Positions 6,199 through 7,556 of a DNA stretch of 7,556 bases are shown in pieces. Numbering within the stretch: position 1 is the stretch's first letter; the number at the start of each line of letters is the position of its first letter. The translations under genes were made by a program, and so were the position numbers. The stretch is from the NCBI GenBank assembly GCA_021790555.1, contig JAJYGY010000218.1:1-7556 (forward strand), written 5' to 3'. The stretch is from a bacterium (lineage in GTDB: Bacteria > Oederibacteriota > JAJYGY01). The notes under the pieces are model-generated. The model was not told the DNA's origin, did not search any database, and worked only from the letters and a program-made list of their open reading frames with translations.

Positions 6199-7068
6199 AT
6201 GGCGCGGCAGGCATTGGGAAAGGGCTTGAGCGGGCTCATTCCCGCGCAGCTGAGGGGCATGGACCCGGGCGCGGGCGAGGGGCCGGTGGCGGAAATTCCC
6301 GTCTCGCAGGTCAGGCCCAACCGCTTCCAGCCGCGCAAGGTCTTTCCCGCGCACGAGCTGAAGGAGCTGGCCGATTCCATCCGCGAGCAGGGGGTGCTGC
6401 AGCCCGTGCTGGTGCGGCGCGACGGGCGCGAATACGAGCTGATCTCGGGAGAGCGGCGCTTCCGGGCCGTGCAGATGCTGGGCCTGCGCGTCATCCCGGC
6501 GGTGGTGAAGGCAGACGTCAGCGACGAGAAGATGGCCGAATGGGCGCTGATCGAGAACATCCAGCGCCAGGACCTGAACCCCCTGGAGGAGGCCCAGGCC
6601 TTCCGGCGCCTGCTGGAGGAGTTCAAGCTTTCGCAGGAGGAGATGGCCAGGAAGGTGGGCAAGGACCGGGCCACCGTGGCCAACATCCTGCGCCTGCTGA
6701 AGCTGCCCGAGGAGGTGCAGGGGCTGGTGCGCGGGGGCAAGCTTTCCATGGGGCACGCCCGGGCCCTGCTTTCGCTGGAGCGGGCCGAGTCGCAGAAGGC
6801 CCTGGCCCACCGCGCCGTGCGCGAGGGCTGGTCGGTGCGCCAGGTGGAGAAGGCCTGCGGGCCCTCGCAGCACTCCCGCGCCAGGGCCAAGGGCGCGGTC
6901 CGGCCGGACGTCAACCTTTCGGCCGCCGAGGAGGAGCTGCGGCGCCTGCTCGCCACCAAGGTGCGCATCCGGCCCGGCAGGAAGGGCGGCTGCATCGAGG
7001 TGGAATATTACAATAATGAGGACCTGGAAAGGATCCTGGACACCCTGAAGTCCGGGCGCGGAAAGTAA
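6199..7068 (+). CDS. parB: ParB/Spo0J-type chromosome-partitioning protein
   Basis: A 289-residue ParB CTPase that binds parS and spreads along DNA. The basic N-terminal peptide LGKGLSGLIP (residues 6-15) corresponds to the segment that stimulates ParA. The CTP-binding/N-engagement domain includes NRFQPRK (41-47) and GERRFRA (84-90, the GERR box), then ENIQRQDLNPLEEA (119-132). A helix-turn-helix at about 145-166 (LSQEEMARKVGKDRATVANILRLL) reads parS. A charged linker with low-complexity basic sequence (about 225-240) leads to the C-terminal dimerisation domain. Length and all motifs are normal. The ATG has AAGGAG 5 bases upstream. It follows parA by 52 bases with a possible hairpin between. 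No terminator is evident after it; the composition turns AT-rich immediately downstream. Confidence 0.96.
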   Translation: MARQALGKGLSGLIPAQLRGMDPGAGEGPVAEIPVSQVRPNRFQPRKVFPAHELKELADSIREQGVLQPVLVRRDGREYELISGERRFRAVQMLGLRVIPAVVKADVSDEKMAEWALIENIQRQDLNPLEEAQAFRRLLEEFKLSQEEMARKVGKDRATVANILRLLKLPEEVQGLVRGGKLSMGHARALLSLERAESQKALAHRAVREGWSVRQVEKACGPSQHSRARAKGAVRPDVNLSAAEEELRRLLATKVRIRPGRKGGCIEVEYYNNEDLERILDTLKSGRGK

Positions 7069-7069
7069 G

Positions 7070-7103
7070 ACGGCGTTTTAAAACAGTAATACTAACAAAA
7101 TAA
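7070..7103 (+). promoter_or_regulatory. AT-rich stretch upstream of the strong promoter (UP-element-like)
   Basis: From just after the parB stop to the -35 box the sequence is mostly A and T, including the palindrome GTTTTAAAAC and an A-rich run ACAAAATAA directly before TTGACT. Such tracts can bind the alpha subunits of RNA polymerase and raise promoter strength. The call is inferred from position and composition. Confidence 0.45.
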
Positions 7104-7131
7104 TTGACTAATAGAAGGAAGGGACTATAAT
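7104..7131 (+). promoter_or_regulatory. Strong sigma70 promoter for the 99-residue protein gene
   Basis: TTGACT (five of six consensus bases) at 7104-7109, a 16-base spacer, and a perfect TATAAT at 7126-7131. Expected transcription start is about 7138, giving a leader of roughly 37 bases. It is the best promoter in the window by a clear margin. Confidence 0.85.
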
Positions 7132-7174
7132 TTCCTTTGCGCCAGCCCTTACCTCATTTTTGGGAGCAGTTGAA

Positions 7175-7474
7175 ATGCCGAAAACAGCCGCTGAAATCAT
7201 CGCAGACAAAATCGTCTCGGAAACCAAGCGCCTGTGCCCGCCGGCCCTGGTCCGTATCTCCCACGAAGCGTTCGGCGATTACGGAGCGGACATCTACGTC
7301 TACGCCCCTCGCAAGTATGCTGACATGCTCCGCGACAAGCTGAAGGTGGCCAAGCTGAACTTCATCAAGGGCACCAAGCAGGAGCCGGACAAGATCCGCG
7401 TGCTGATGGAAGACATCGAGAACATGAGCGAAAAGGCCAAGAGCTACTTCGCCGCCCAGGTGCCGGCCAAGTAA
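7175..7474 (+). CDS. Small conserved-looking protein of unknown function (99 residues)
   Basis: I do not recognise this protein. It begins MPKTAAEIIADKIVSETKRL and is soluble, highly charged (many K, E, D), with one Cys (20) and no signal peptide or membrane segment. Apparent secondary structure is helix (about 3-19), strand (PALVRISHEA), turn rich in Gly/Asp, strand (ADIYVYAP), helix (KYADMLRDKLKVAKL), strand (KIRVLMEDI), helix (MSEKAKSYFAAQV). That is a compact alpha-beta-beta-alpha-beta-alpha layout loosely like a BolA/KH-type fold, though without any diagnostic motif. ATG at 7175 has GGGAG 8 bases upstream; an in-frame TTG at 7160 overlaps that site and is unlikely. It has its own strong promoter and terminator, so it is a single-gene unit separate from parAB and probably well expressed. 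Codon choice is GC-ending like its neighbours, which argues for a native gene. Confidence 0.85.
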   Translation: MPKTAAEIIADKIVSETKRLCPPALVRISHEAFGDYGADIYVYAPRKYADMLRDKLKVAKLNFIKGTKQEPDKIRVLMEDIENMSEKAKSYFAAQVPAK

Positions 7475-7500
7475 GGATCCTGAGAGTTATACGATTCAGC

Positions 7501-7524
7501 AAAGACCCCCTTTTGGGGGTCTTT
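7501..7524 (+). terminator. Strong Rho-independent terminator after the 99-residue protein gene
   Basis: A perfect 10-base-pair stem (AAAGACCCCC with GGGGGTCTTT) around a TTTT loop, followed by ATGTTTTA. It starts 26 bases after the stop codon. The A-run at the other side makes some bidirectional activity possible, with whatever gene lies beyond 7556. Confidence 0.92.
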
Positions 7525-7556
7525 ATGTTTTACCCGTATGCCATGGAATCAGCCAA

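Noticed and set aside
5307..6995. A 562-codon minus-strand open frame across parA and parB
   Set aside because: It is antisense to two confidently identified genes, has low-complexity composition (Ser/Arg then Gln/His/Val/Gly rich), and is the expected by-product of GC-ending codons in high-GC DNA.
7137..7343. An overlapping 68-codon plus-strand frame in the small-gene region
   Set aside because: It is a shifted shadow of the 99-residue gene; it starts at the expected transcript start without a ribosome binding site and has Ser/Thr/Arg-rich nonsense composition.

Overview
This is a GC-rich (roughly two-thirds G+C), gene-dense bacterial chromosomal window holding ten protein genes, one of them cut by the left edge. 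I see no RNA genes, insertion sequences, CRISPR arrays or phage genes. The content (Soj/Spo0J-type ParA-ParB, an ExoIII-type nuclease, TPR lipoproteins, a GT4 enzyme like those tied to PEP-CTERM/exosortase polysaccharide loci, and DUF2203) suggests a Gram-negative bacterium from a high-GC lineage in or near the former Deltaproteobacteria (Desulfobacterota, Nitrospinota or Tectomicrobia-like). No taxonomic marker gene is present, so this placement is only an inference.

Left half, minus strand (positions 1-3567). A GT4 glycosyltransferase has a good sigma70-like promoter. Its stop codon overlaps the TTG start of an eight-TPR lipoprotein gene by 4 bases. After a 121-base gap with a possible second promoter come a MutT/Nudix hydrolase and a DUF2203 protein, then a GC-rich hairpin that looks like a terminator. 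Just beyond it, and running off the left edge, is the start of a probable YeeE/YedE-type membrane protein.

Right half, plus strand (positions 3768-7474). Across a 200-base divergent promoter region from the glycosyltransferase lies an exonuclease III-type AP endonuclease. Next is a six-TPR envelope protein whose stop overlaps the TTG start of parA by 4 bases, and parB follows 52 bases later. After parB the composition drops abruptly to AT-rich. A textbook sigma70 promoter there drives a lone 99-residue protein that I do not recognise, and its gene is closed by a strong intrinsic terminator.

How the genes work together: ParA-ParB segregate or organise the chromosome origin. MutT and the ExoIII-type enzyme both belong to oxidative-DNA-damage defence but lie in separate units. 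The glycosyltransferase plus TPR lipoprotein pair suggests envelope or exopolysaccharide work. The most distinctive points are the strongly equipped solitary small gene at the right end, the translational coupling of a TPR envelope protein to ParA, and the use of TTG starts (always TTGAA) in four of ten genes. I did not find an obvious new multi-gene system.
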